Position numbers and translations under genes: made by a program. Under the pieces are notes generated by a model that had not been told where the DNA came from, searched no databases, and saw only the letters and a program-made list of their open reading frames with translations. 64,000 nucleotides of DNA, from contig CAXMMR010000031.1 of the NCBI GenBank assembly GCA_963692975.2, forward strand, positions 1 to 64,000, given 5' to 3'. This document shows, in pieces, positions 25,979-33,438 of the stretch. The first letter of the stretch is position 1, and each line of letters starts with the position of its first letter. Source of the stretch: CAXMMR01 sp963692975 (GTDB lineage: Bacteria; Pseudomonadota; Alphaproteobacteria; Acetobacterales; Acetobacteraceae).

Positions 25979-27142
25979 CTACCCCGTCCTGGTCAGCCGC
26001 TCGGGCGTCAGTTCGGCCAGGCTGCGCACCCCGTCCACCGCCATGTACAAATCCGCCTCCGCCAGCAGGCAGCGCAGCACGTGCACCACACCCTCGGTCC
26101 CGCCCAGCGCCAGCCCGTAGGCGTAAGGACGCCCGACGCCCACCGCCGTCGCGCCGAGCGCCAGCGCCTTGATCACGTCGACGCCGGTGCGCACGCCGGA
26201 GTCAAACAGCACCGGCGTGTCTCCGGCCGCCTGCACCACGCCGGGCAGCATGTCGATTGCCGCCATGCCGCCATTGGCCTGCCGCCCGCCATGGTTGGAG
26301 CAGTAAATCCCGTCGACGCCGCCATCGATCGCCCGCCTCGCGTCGTCCGGGTGGCAGATGCCCTTGAGCAGCAGCGGCAGCTTGGTCATCGAGCGCAGCC
26401 AGGGCAGATCGTCCCAGGTCAGCGGGTTGCCAAAAATCCGCCCCCACTGCCGAACCGCCGCCGCGATATCCTCGTGCGGCGGCCTCTCCAGCATCGCCAG
26501 AAAGCGCGGGTCGGAAAAATAGTTCTCCAGGCACAGCCCGCGCAGCTGCGGGAAGTTCGCCGTCGCCAGGTCACGCGGCCGCCAACCCGTCAGCCAGGTG
26601 TCCAGCGTCACCACGATGCCCTTGAACCCGGCCGCCTCTGCCCGGTGCACCAGGCTCTCGGCAAGCTCCCGGTCGGTCGGCGTGTAAAGCTGAAAAAAGC
26701 CGGGCGTGTCGCCAAACGCCGCCGCCACCTCCTCCATCGGGTCGACGGTCAGCGTCGAGGCCACCATCGGGACGCCGGTCTGCGCCGCCGCGCGCGCCGT
26801 CGCGATGTCCCCGTGCCCGTCCGGCGAACACAGCCCGATCACGCCAATTGGGCTCATGAACAGCGGGCTCGGCAGCGTCATGCCGAACAGCTTCACCGTC
26901 AGGTCGCGCTTGCGAGCGCCGACGAACATCCGCGGCACCAGCCCCCAATGATCGAACGCCGTCGCATTGCCGTTTTGCGTGCGCTCGTTGCCGCAGCCGC
27001 CGGCGACGTAGGAGACCAGGCTCGCCGGCATCGCCGCATGCGCCTTGCTCTCCAGCTCCTCGAAGCGGATCGGAAACCGCGGCTGCACCCCGGCGAGACC
27101 GGCGCCGTAGATCTCGTTCTGGTAATCGCCGTAATGCGCCAT
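25979..27142 (-). CDS. FMN-dependent alpha-hydroxyacid oxidase, lactate 2-monooxygenase-like
   Basis: A 387-aa TIM-barrel flavoprotein of the lactate/glycolate oxidase family. YVAGGCGNERTQNGNA is closest to the lactate 2-monooxygenase branch. FMSPIGVIGL and the active-site signature YCSNHGGRQANGG (catalytic His and Arg) are present; LFDSGVRTGVDVIKALALGA is the FMN phosphate site. It oxidises an L-2-hydroxyacid to the 2-oxoacid or a decarboxylated acid; the exact substrate is not readable. ATG 27142 (MAHYGDYQ) has GGAG upstream; the longer frame runs into repeat D1. First gene upstream of the aldolase-SDR block on the same strand. Confidence 0.85.
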   Translation of the reverse strand: MAHYGDYQNEIYGAGLAGVQPRFPIRFEELESKAHAAMPASLVSYVAGGCGNERTQNGNATAFDHWGLVPRMFVGARKRDLTVKLFGMTLPSPLFMSPIGVIGLCSPDGHGDIATARAAAQTGVPMVASTLTVDPMEEVAAAFGDTPGFFQLYTPTDRELAESLVHRAEAAGFKGIVVTLDTWLTGWRPRDLATANFPQLRGLCLENYFSDPRFLAMLERPPHEDIAAAVRQWGRIFGNPLTWDDLPWLRSMTKLPLLLKGICHPDDARRAIDGGVDGIYCSNHGGRQANGGMAAIDMLPGVVQAAGDTPVLFDSGVRTGVDVIKALALGATAVGVGRPYAYGLALGGTEGVVHVLRCLLAEADLYMAVDGVRSLAELTPERLTRTG

Positions 27143-27170
27143 CAGGAAGCTCCGTGCGGAGAAGCAAGGA

Positions 27171-27291
27171 AGCGGTCCTTTTTTGAAAAAAAGGACCAAA
27201 AAACTTTTACTCGTAAGACAGCTCTAGCCGGCGCAGGCACGCGACAGCGCGAACAGAAGTTTTTTGCTTCTTTTTTTCAAAAAAGAAGCCT
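27171..27291 (-). repeat. AT-rich two-hairpin repeat D1
   Basis: Left hairpin GGTCCTTTTTT/AAAAAAAGGACC followed by AAAAAACTTTT. Right end AAAAGTTTTTTG precedes hairpin CTTCTTTTTTT/AAAAAAGAAG. About 55 bp of ordinary GC content separate them. The right end touches the stop codon of the class II aldolase gene (27291-27293); the left end is about 30 bp before the oxidase start. Confidence 0.9.
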
Positions 27292-28058
27292 TACTGATCA
27301 TACCCCGGCAACTTGCGATCAAGCTGACGCAGGAACCCCGGCCAGGCGAGCTTCGCCACGCCGCCCGCGCCGCTGCCCTTGGTTTGCGTCATCACCAGCT
27401 CCTGGCTCTCCGCCGGCGCCGTGAGCACCCCGGCATGACCGCCCGACAATGCGGCCACCTGCATGCTGCAGGCGCGCTCCAGGAAGAACATGTTGAGCCA
27501 GGTGGCCGCCGCCGTCGGTCCGGCCGAGAGCGTGCCGTGGTTGCGCAGCAGCATCAGCGACTTGTTGCCGAGGTCGTGCACCAGCCGCTCGCGCTCGCTG
27601 AGGTCGAGCGCGATCCCCTCGTAATCGTGGTGCGCCAGCTGCGGCAGCACGATCATCGCCGTCTGGCTGATCGGCAGCAGCCCATGCGCCTGCGCGGAGA
27701 CGCCGACGCCATGGTTGGTGTGCAGATGCATCACGCAGTGCGCATCCTCGCGCGCCGCATGGATCGCCGAATGGATGGTGAAACCCGCCGGGTTGATCCG
27801 ATACGGCGTCTCGCCGACGATCGCGCCGTCGAGGTCCACCTTGACCAGCGCCGACGCGGTCATCTCCTCGAAGAACACGCCGTACGGGTTGATCAGGAAG
27901 TGGTGCTCCGGCCCAGGCACCCGGATCGAGACGTGTGTGAAGATCGCATCGTCCCAGCCGTACAGCGCCGCTAGCCGGTACAGCGCCGCGAGCTCCACCC
28001 GCGCGCCCCACTCCGCCTCGCTGACCCGCCCGCGCGTCGCCAAAGATCCGTCCGCCAT
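27291..28058 (-). CDS. Class II aldolase/adducin family protein
   Basis: A 255-aa protein of the fuculose-phosphate-aldolase/adducin fold. FTHVSIRVPGPEHHFLINPYG, the zinc-ligand motif CVMHLHTNHGVG (HxH) and the third ligand region LLRNHGTLSAGPTAA are conserved. Members close to adducin lack aldolase activity, and this one lies with lipid-type oxidoreductases, so its reaction is uncertain. An AGGAGG ribosome site lies six bases before ATG 28058. The stop codon starts at the edge of D1. Confidence 0.85.
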   Translation of the reverse strand: MADGSLATRGRVSEAEWGARVELAALYRLAALYGWDDAIFTHVSIRVPGPEHHFLINPYGVFFEEMTASALVKVDLDGAIVGETPYRINPAGFTIHSAIHAAREDAHCVMHLHTNHGVGVSAQAHGLLPISQTAMIVLPQLAHHDYEGIALDLSERERLVHDLGNKSLMLLRNHGTLSAGPTAAATWLNMFFLERACSMQVAALSGGHAGVLTAPAESQELVMTQTKGSGAGGVAKLAWPGFLRQLDRKLPGYDQ

Positions 28059-28117
28059 GAAGTCCTCCTGTCAGTCGGGGTCGACCCGCGGCCCCAGCGG
28101 TCTCAAACGCAGTTTGC

Positions 28118-29116
28118 CTACGCCATCGTCACGACCAGTTTGCCCGCCGCACTCCGCTGCGCCAGCGCCGTGATTGCCGCGCCGCCCTCGGCCAGCGGAT
28201 AGGTCTTCGACACCACCGGCCGCAGCTTGCCCGCGGCGTAAAGCGCAAGCAGCTCGCCGGCGTTCACCCGGTCGCGCTCCGGCTCGCGGGCAACGAAGGC
28301 GCCCCAGAACACGCCCACCACCTGGCAGCTCTTCAGCAACGTCAGGTTGAGCGGCAGCTTCGGGATGCCGGCCGGGAAGCCGACGACGAGCAACCGACCC
28401 TCCCAGGCGATCGCCCGCAGCGCCGCCTCGGTGTAGTCGCCGCCCACAGGGTCATACACCACATCCGCCCCGGCCTCACCCACCGCGTCCTTGAACAATT
28501 TGGAGAGCGCCCGCCGCCCGTCCGCATCGAACGGTCCGGCCGGATAGACCACGCTGCGCTCCGCCCCGTGCGCCTCCGCCAGCGCCGCCTTCTCCGCCGA
28601 CGACACCGCAGCAACCACCCGCGCCCCCGCCGCCCGGCCGAGCTCGACCGCGGCAAGGCCCACGCCACCCGCCGCCCCCAGCACCAGCAGCGTCTCGCCG
28701 GCCTTGAGCGCGGCACGGTCCTTCAGCGCATGGTGCGACGTGCCATACGTCATCATGAACGCGGCCGCGGTTTCGAAATCCATCCCGTCCGGAATCGGGC
28801 TGCAGCGCGTCGCCTTCACCGCCACCTGCTCGGCCATGCCGCCGAAGCCGGGAAAGCCGAACACGCGCTCGCCCACCGAAAACCGGCTCACCCCCTCGCC
28901 CACCGCCGAAACGATGCCGGCAATCTCCGCCCCCGGCGCGAACGGCCGCGGCGGCCGGATCTGGTAGCGATCCTCGATCATCAGCGAGTCGGGAAAGTTG
29001 ACGCCGCAAGCCTGCACGTCGATCAGCACCTCGCCGGCGCCGACGCCAGGTGTCGCCACCTCCTCGAGCACCAGCGTCTCCGGCCCGCCCGGCCCGCGGC
29101 TGAGCAGCGCCCTCAT
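28118..29116 (-). CDS. NADPH:quinone oxidoreductase family protein (zinc-less MDR)
   Basis: A 332-aa MDR enzyme. VNFPDSLMIEDRYQIRPPRPF and PGAEIAGIVSAVGEGVSRF are in the GroES-like domain; LLVLGAAGGVGLAAVELGRA is the NADP-binding AAxxGVG motif, and DVVYDPVGGDYTEAALR is typical of quinone oxidoreductases. No zinc ligands. ATG 29116 overlaps the upstream SDR stop codon as ATGA (29113-29116), so the two are translationally coupled. Probably reduces a quinone or enone/enoyl substrate; 28059-28117 has no gene. Confidence 0.87.
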   Translation of the reverse strand: MRALLSRGPGGPETLVLEEVATPGVGAGEVLIDVQACGVNFPDSLMIEDRYQIRPPRPFAPGAEIAGIVSAVGEGVSRFSVGERVFGFPGFGGMAEQVAVKATRCSPIPDGMDFETAAAFMMTYGTSHHALKDRAALKAGETLLVLGAAGGVGLAAVELGRAAGARVVAAVSSAEKAALAEAHGAERSVVYPAGPFDADGRRALSKLFKDAVGEAGADVVYDPVGGDYTEAALRAIAWEGRLLVVGFPAGIPKLPLNLTLLKSCQVVGVFWGAFVAREPERDRVNAGELLALYAAGKLRPVVSKTYPLAEGGAAITALAQRSAAGKLVVTMA

Positions 29117-29895
29117 GCCAGCGACCCGCTCGAGATCGTCGACCCGCCATCGATGACGATCGTCTGCCCGGTCATGTAACGCCCCGCCGAGGACGCCAGG
29201 AACACCGCCGCCCCCGCGATCTCGTCCGGCTCGCCGATGCGCCCGAGCGGCGTCCCCGCATTCGCCGCCGCCAGCGTCTTCGGGTTCTCCCACAGCGCCC
29301 GGGCGAAGTCGGTGCGGATCAGCCCGGGTGCGATGCAGTTCACCCGGATGTTCGACGGCCCGAGATCGACCGCGTAGTTGCGCGCAAGCTGCATGTCGGC
29401 CGCCTTCGAAACGTTATAGGCGCCGATCACCGGCGAGCCCTTCAGACCACCGATCGACGAGACGATGACCACCGCCCCGTCGCGCCGCTCGACCATGCCG
29501 GGCGAGGCGAGCTGGATAAGCCAATGGTTGGCGATGATGTTGTTGTCGAGGATCTTGCGGAACTGCTCGTCGCTGATCCCCACCATCGGCCCGTAGTAAG
29601 GATTGCTCGCCGCGTTGCAGACCAACACGTCGATCGGCCCAAGCCGCGAGACCGTTTCGCTGACGAGACGCTCGAGCTCGGCCTTCACCGAGAGGCTGGC
29701 GGCTATCGCCACCGCCCGGCCCTCGCCATGCTCCGCATTGATCTCGGCCGCCACCCGCTCGCAGGCCTCCTGCTTGCGCGAGGAGATCACCACCCGCGCC
29801 CCGTGCTCGGCCATCCGCCACGCGATCGCCCGTCCGATGCCGCGCGAAGAGCCGGTCACGACGGCGACTTTTCCTGTCAGGTCGAACAGGGACAT
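29113..29895 (-). CDS. SDR family oxidoreductase
   Basis: A 260-aa classical short-chain dehydrogenase. LTGKVAVVTGSSRGIGRAIA is the NAD(P) site (TGxxxGIG), LVCNAASNPYYG the NAG-like motif, IVSSIGG and YNVSK hold the catalytic Ser, Tyr and Lys. RIGEPDEIAGAAVFLAS near the end is common in DHRS4-like and 3-oxoacyl reductase members. The substrate is likely a hydroxyacyl or ketone compound of the surrounding catabolic block (inferred from context). It is coupled to the MDR gene downstream. Confidence 0.87.
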   Translation of the reverse strand: MSLFDLTGKVAVVTGSSRGIGRAIAWRMAEHGARVVISSRKQEACERVAAEINAEHGEGRAVAIAASLSVKAELERLVSETVSRLGPIDVLVCNAASNPYYGPMVGISDEQFRKILDNNIIANHWLIQLASPGMVERRDGAVVIVSSIGGLKGSPVIGAYNVSKAADMQLARNYAVDLGPSNIRVNCIAPGLIRTDFARALWENPKTLAAANAGTPLGRIGEPDEIAGAAVFLASSAGRYMTGQTIVIDGGSTISSGSLA

Positions 29896-29914
29896 CTGTC
29901 ATCCTCAAAAAGAA

Positions 29915-30016
29915 AGCGCTTCTTTTTTGAAAAAAAGAAGCAAAAAACTTTTGTCCGAATAGGCGTCAATCTTATCGGATAAAAATTTTTTGGTTCTTTT
30001 TTACAAAAAAGAACTT
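29915..30016 (-). repeat. AT-rich two-hairpin repeat D2
   Basis: Left hairpin GCTTCTTTTTT/AAAAAAAGAAGC then AAAAAACTTTTG; right AAAATTTTTTGGTTC hairpin with GAAC. The right hairpin encodes the last codons (SSFL) and the TAA stop of the next SDR gene. The left end is about 20 bp from the other SDR's start. Confidence 0.9.
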
Positions 30017-30783
30017 CTTCTCAGCTTGGCCATGCCTCCGATCCACCGATCATAATCCGTCGCCTTGCGGCCCATGTAGTCCTTCACCTGCGGATGCGGC
30101 AGGATCAGGAATCGCTCGGCCGCCAGCCCCTCGATCACCGCCTCGGCGACCTCCGCCGGGGTCAGCAACCCGTCGAGCAGCGCCGGCTCGCTCCCGCTTG
30201 CACCCTGCGTCATCGCGGTCGCCACGCCCTGCGGGCAAAGCGCTGCCACCTTGATGCCGTCGTCGCGATGCGTGAGCGCCAGATATTCGGTAAACCCGAG
30301 CGCAGCATGCTTGGTCGTCGCGTATGTCGCGCTGCCGATCTGGCTGAGCAGCCCGGCGGCCGAGACGGTGTTGAGGATGGTGCCCCGCTTGCGCGCGACC
30401 ATCCCCGGCAGGAACGCCCGCGCGCAATGCACGTGCCCCATCACGTTGACCGCCCAGCAGCGCGCCCAGCTGTCGTCAGCGGCCGAGACGGCATCGGCAA
30501 AGTTCGGGTCGCGCTCGAAGATGCCGGCATTCGAGCATAGCAGGTCGAGAACGCCGAACTCCGCCGCAACGCGCACGCCCATCGCCGCGACGTCCTCGGC
30601 CCGGCCGATGTCACAGGCGATCGCCGTGCCGCCGATCAGTCCCGCGACCTCGTGCGCGCCCTTGGCGTCACGGTCAACCACGATCACGTGCCGCGCGCCC
30701 TCTGCGGCAAACCGCTCGCACAGGCCCCGGCCGATGCCGCCGCCGCCGCCGGTGACCAGAACGAGGCTGTCCCGAACCCGCAT
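30001..30783 (-). CDS. SDR family oxidoreductase with repeat-derived C-terminus
   Basis: A 260-aa short-chain dehydrogenase: LVLVTGGGGGIGRGLCERFA (NAD(P) site), LLCSNAGIFERD, catalytic residues in NTVSAAGLL and YATTKHAALGF. The start at 30783 lies one base after the stop codon of the upstream kinase gene, so the two form a tight operon. The final residues SSFL and the stop are encoded by the hairpin of repeat D2. In gene order it matches the SDR that accompanies APH-type kinase and acyl-CoA dehydrogenase pairs elsewhere; it may oxidise or reduce a hydroxyacyl intermediate. Confidence 0.85.
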   Translation of the reverse strand: MRVRDSLVLVTGGGGGIGRGLCERFAAEGARHVIVVDRDAKGAHEVAGLIGGTAIACDIGRAEDVAAMGVRVAAEFGVLDLLCSNAGIFERDPNFADAVSAADDSWARCWAVNVMGHVHCARAFLPGMVARKRGTILNTVSAAGLLSQIGSATYATTKHAALGFTEYLALTHRDDGIKVAALCPQGVATAMTQGASGSEPALLDGLLTPAEVAEAVIEGLAAERFLILPHPQVKDYMGRKATDYDRWIGGMAKLRRSSFL

Positions 30784-30784
30784 C

Positions 30785-31891
30785 TTACGCACCCGCCCTG
30801 ATGGCGAACTGCCAGGCGGCCTCGGCCAGCCGCGGCGTCCGCACCGCGTTCTGCGCCGCCAGCGCGTTCGAGGCCGTGCCGTCGCGCACCCGCCCGGCAA
30901 TGCCCTGCAGGATGCCGACCAGGCGGAACAGGTTGTAGGCGAAATACCAGTCCAGCGCCGGCACGCCGTCACGCCCGGTGAGCCCGCAGTAAAGCGCCAC
31001 CATCTCGTCCAGCGTCGGGATGCCGAGGCTCGCCAGGTCAAGCCCGCCCAGCCCGCTGCGCCCATCCGCCGGCAGCGCCCAGTTCATCAGCAGGTAGCTG
31101 AAATCCGCGAGCGGGTCGCCCAGCGTCGACAGCTCCCAATCGAGCACCGCCGCCACCCGCGGCGTCCCCGCGGCAAAGATCAGGTTGTCGATCCGGTAGT
31201 CGCCATGCACGATCGCCACCCGCGACTGCTCCGGCACGGTGCGCGGCAGCCACTCCATCAGCCGGTCCGCCGCCTCGATCGTCCCGGTCTCCGAGGCGCG
31301 ATACTGCCGCGTCCAGCGCTCCACCTGGCGGGCGAAGTAGTTACCGGGCCGGCCGTAATCGGCAAGCCCGATCGCCACATGGTCGACGGTGTGCAGCCGC
31401 GCCAGCGTGGTCACCATCGCGGTGTAGGCGTCGCGCCGCTCGGCCGGCGCGAAGCTCGGCAGCGTGCTGTCCCAGTACACCGCGCCCTCGACCGCCTGCA
31501 TGACGTAGAACATCGCGCCGATGACGGTCTCGTCCGTGCACAGCGCAAACGCCTGCGGCACCGGAAATCCGGTGCCGTGCAGCGCCGAGATAAGCCGGAA
31601 CTCGCGGTCCACCGCATGCGCCGAGGGCAGCAGCACCCCGGACGGCTTGCGCCGCAGCACGTAGGCGCGCTGCGGCGTCTGCAGCCGATAGGTCGGGTTG
31701 GACTGTCCACCCTTGAACTGCATCACCCGCAGCGGGCCCGCATAGCCGGCGACGTTGTCCGCCAGCCAAAGCGCCAGCGCCGCCTCGTCGATCCGGTGAC
31801 GCTCGTCAACCGGCTTCACGCCCTCGTAAACGCTCGTCGGCATCGCGTTGGCCGCCAAGCTGCTCACGCTCGGCGCCGCCGCTCCGGTCAC
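30785..31891 (-). CDS. Phosphotransferase family protein (APH fold, ACAD10/11 or LvaA-like)
   Basis: A 368-aa aminoglycoside-phosphotransferase-fold kinase. The catalytic loop is IVHGDYRIDNLIF (HxDxxxxN) and the metal site LDWELSTLGDP (DWE). MQFKGGQSNPTYRL resembles the glycine-rich nucleotide loop of the ACAD10/11 kinase domain. In that group the kinase phosphorylates a 4-hydroxyacyl-CoA, after which the dehydrogenase-fold partner eliminates phosphate. GTG 31891 overlaps the acyl-CoA dehydrogenase stop as GTGA, which sets the start; ATG 31843 is an alternative. Antibiotic resistance is unlikely given this context. Confidence 0.85.
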   Translation of the reverse strand: MTGAAAPSVSSLAANAMPTSVYEGVKPVDERHRIDEAALALWLADNVAGYAGPLRVMQFKGGQSNPTYRLQTPQRAYVLRRKPSGVLLPSAHAVDREFRLISALHGTGFPVPQAFALCTDETVIGAMFYVMQAVEGAVYWDSTLPSFAPAERRDAYTAMVTTLARLHTVDHVAIGLADYGRPGNYFARQVERWTRQYRASETGTIEAADRLMEWLPRTVPEQSRVAIVHGDYRIDNLIFAAGTPRVAAVLDWELSTLGDPLADFSYLLMNWALPADGRSGLGGLDLASLGIPTLDEMVALYCGLTGRDGVPALDWYFAYNLFRLVGILQGIAGRVRDGTASNALAAQNAVRTPRLAEAAWQFAIRAGA

Positions 31892-33132
31892 GCCGCCGGC
31901 CGCCGATTGCCGTAGCGGCTGAACTCGAGCCGCGCGATGCTGCGGTTGTGCACCTCGTCGGGGCCATCGGCGAGGCGCAGCGTGCGCACCCCGGCATACG
32001 CCTTCGCCAGGCCGAAATCGTCGGACACGCCGCCGCCGCCATGCGCCTGGATGGCATCGTCGATCACCTTGAGCGCGACCCTGGGCGCCGCGACCTTGAT
32101 CATCGCGATCTCCAGCTTCGCCCCCTTGGCGCCGACCCGGTCCATCATGTCGGCCGCCTTGAGGCACAGCAGCCGCGTCATTTCGATGTCGATGCGCGCC
32201 TCGGCAATCCGCTGCTCCCACACCGACTGTTCGGAGATCTGCTTGCCGAACGCCGTGCGCGACATCAGCCGCCGCGTCATCTTCTCGAGCGCCGCCTCGG
32301 CGACGCCGATCGTGCGCATGCAGTGGTGGATGCGCCCCGGCCCAAGCCGCCCCTGCGCGATCTCGAAGCCGCGCCCCTCGCCGAGCAGCAGGTTCTCCGC
32401 CGGCACCCGCACGTCGCGCAGGATCACCTCGGCGTGCCCGTGCGGCGCGTCGTCATAGCCGAACACCGGCAGCATGCGCACCACCTCGACGCCGGGCGTG
32501 TCGAGCGGCACCAGCACCTGGGATTGCTGGCTGTGCGTCGCCGCTTCCGGGTCGGTCTTGCCCATGACGATCGCCACCGCGCAGCGCGGATCGCCGACGC
32601 CCGACGACCACCATTTGCGGCCATTGATCACGTAGCTGTCGCCGTCGCGGCGGATCCGCGTCTCGATGTTGGTGGCGTCCGACGAGGCGACGTCCGGCTC
32701 GGTCATCAGGAAGGCGGAGCGGATCTCCCCGGCCATCAGCGGCCTAAGCCAGCGCTGCTTCTGCGCCGCGCTGCCGTAGCGATGCAGCACCTCCATGTTG
32801 CCGGTGTCCGGCGCCGAGCAGTTGAACACCTCGGAGGCGAAGTTGATCCGCCCCATCGCCTCGGCGCAGGGCGCATAGTCGAGGTTGCTCAGCCCCGCCC
32901 CGGCATACCCGTCCTCGTCATGCGTGGCGTTGGGCGGCAGGAACAGGTTCCAAAGCCCGGCAGCCCGCGCCCGCGCCTTGAGCGCCTCGACCCGCGGCGA
33001 CGGCCGCCAGCGATCCGACGAGGCCGCAATGTCGGCTGCCACCGGGCCGACTTCCGGCAGGATCTCGCTGGTGATGAAGCCTTGCACGCGCTCGAGCCAG
33101 TGCTGCTGGCTAGGCGAGGGTGAGAAATCCAA
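31888..33132 (-). CDS. Acyl-CoA dehydrogenase family protein
   Basis: A 414-aa flavoprotein. SAFLMTEPDVASSDATNIET and YVINGRKWWSSGVGDPRCAV are the acyl-CoA/FAD segments; GPGRIHHCMRTIGVAE and the C-terminal QAHGGGGVSDDFGLAKAY/RTLRLADGPDEVH are conserved in the ACAD10/11-type subgroup. It probably acts on a medium or long acyl-CoA, possibly as the elimination partner of the coupled kinase. It is the first gene of the minus-strand operon running to 25979. The 306 bp between it and the divergent fadJ-like gene have no ORF of note and must hold both promoters. Confidence 0.9.
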   Translation of the reverse strand: MDFSPSPSQQHWLERVQGFITSEILPEVGPVAADIAASSDRWRPSPRVEALKARARAAGLWNLFLPPNATHDEDGYAGAGLSNLDYAPCAEAMGRINFASEVFNCSAPDTGNMEVLHRYGSAAQKQRWLRPLMAGEIRSAFLMTEPDVASSDATNIETRIRRDGDSYVINGRKWWSSGVGDPRCAVAIVMGKTDPEAATHSQQSQVLVPLDTPGVEVVRMLPVFGYDDAPHGHAEVILRDVRVPAENLLLGEGRGFEIAQGRLGPGRIHHCMRTIGVAEAALEKMTRRLMSRTAFGKQISEQSVWEQRIAEARIDIEMTRLLCLKAADMMDRVGAKGAKLEIAMIKVAAPRVALKVIDDAIQAHGGGGVSDDFGLAKAYAGVRTLRLADGPDEVHNRSIARLEFSRYGNRRPAA

Positions 33133-33438
33133 GACGCTGGCTCCCGGGCTTTTTGTACCATACCCTTAATTCTACCGCCCGGGCCAAGCAAGTCCCGGCA
33201 CGCATCGCCGCGATGCGACAGGCGGGTGATCGGGCCGCGCACGCGCGCATGGCCGCCCGGCGCATGCACTCATCACACCAGCGATCTCCACCGCCGCCCG
33301 AGCACCCCATCTGCATGGAGCCGGCGGCCGGGGAACGGCGCCCCTGCCAGGGTTGATTAGAAATGCTCGTATGATGCAGTGTCGCCCGACGCAGCATCGG
33401 CAAGCAGCACGTCCTCTGCCGAACTTAGGATACAGCGC

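Noticed and set aside
30785..31891. Aminoglycoside resistance kinase
   Set aside because: Although the fold is APH, the gene is coupled to an acyl-CoA dehydrogenase and an SDR and has an ACAD10/11-like glycine loop, so a metabolic kinase is far more likely.
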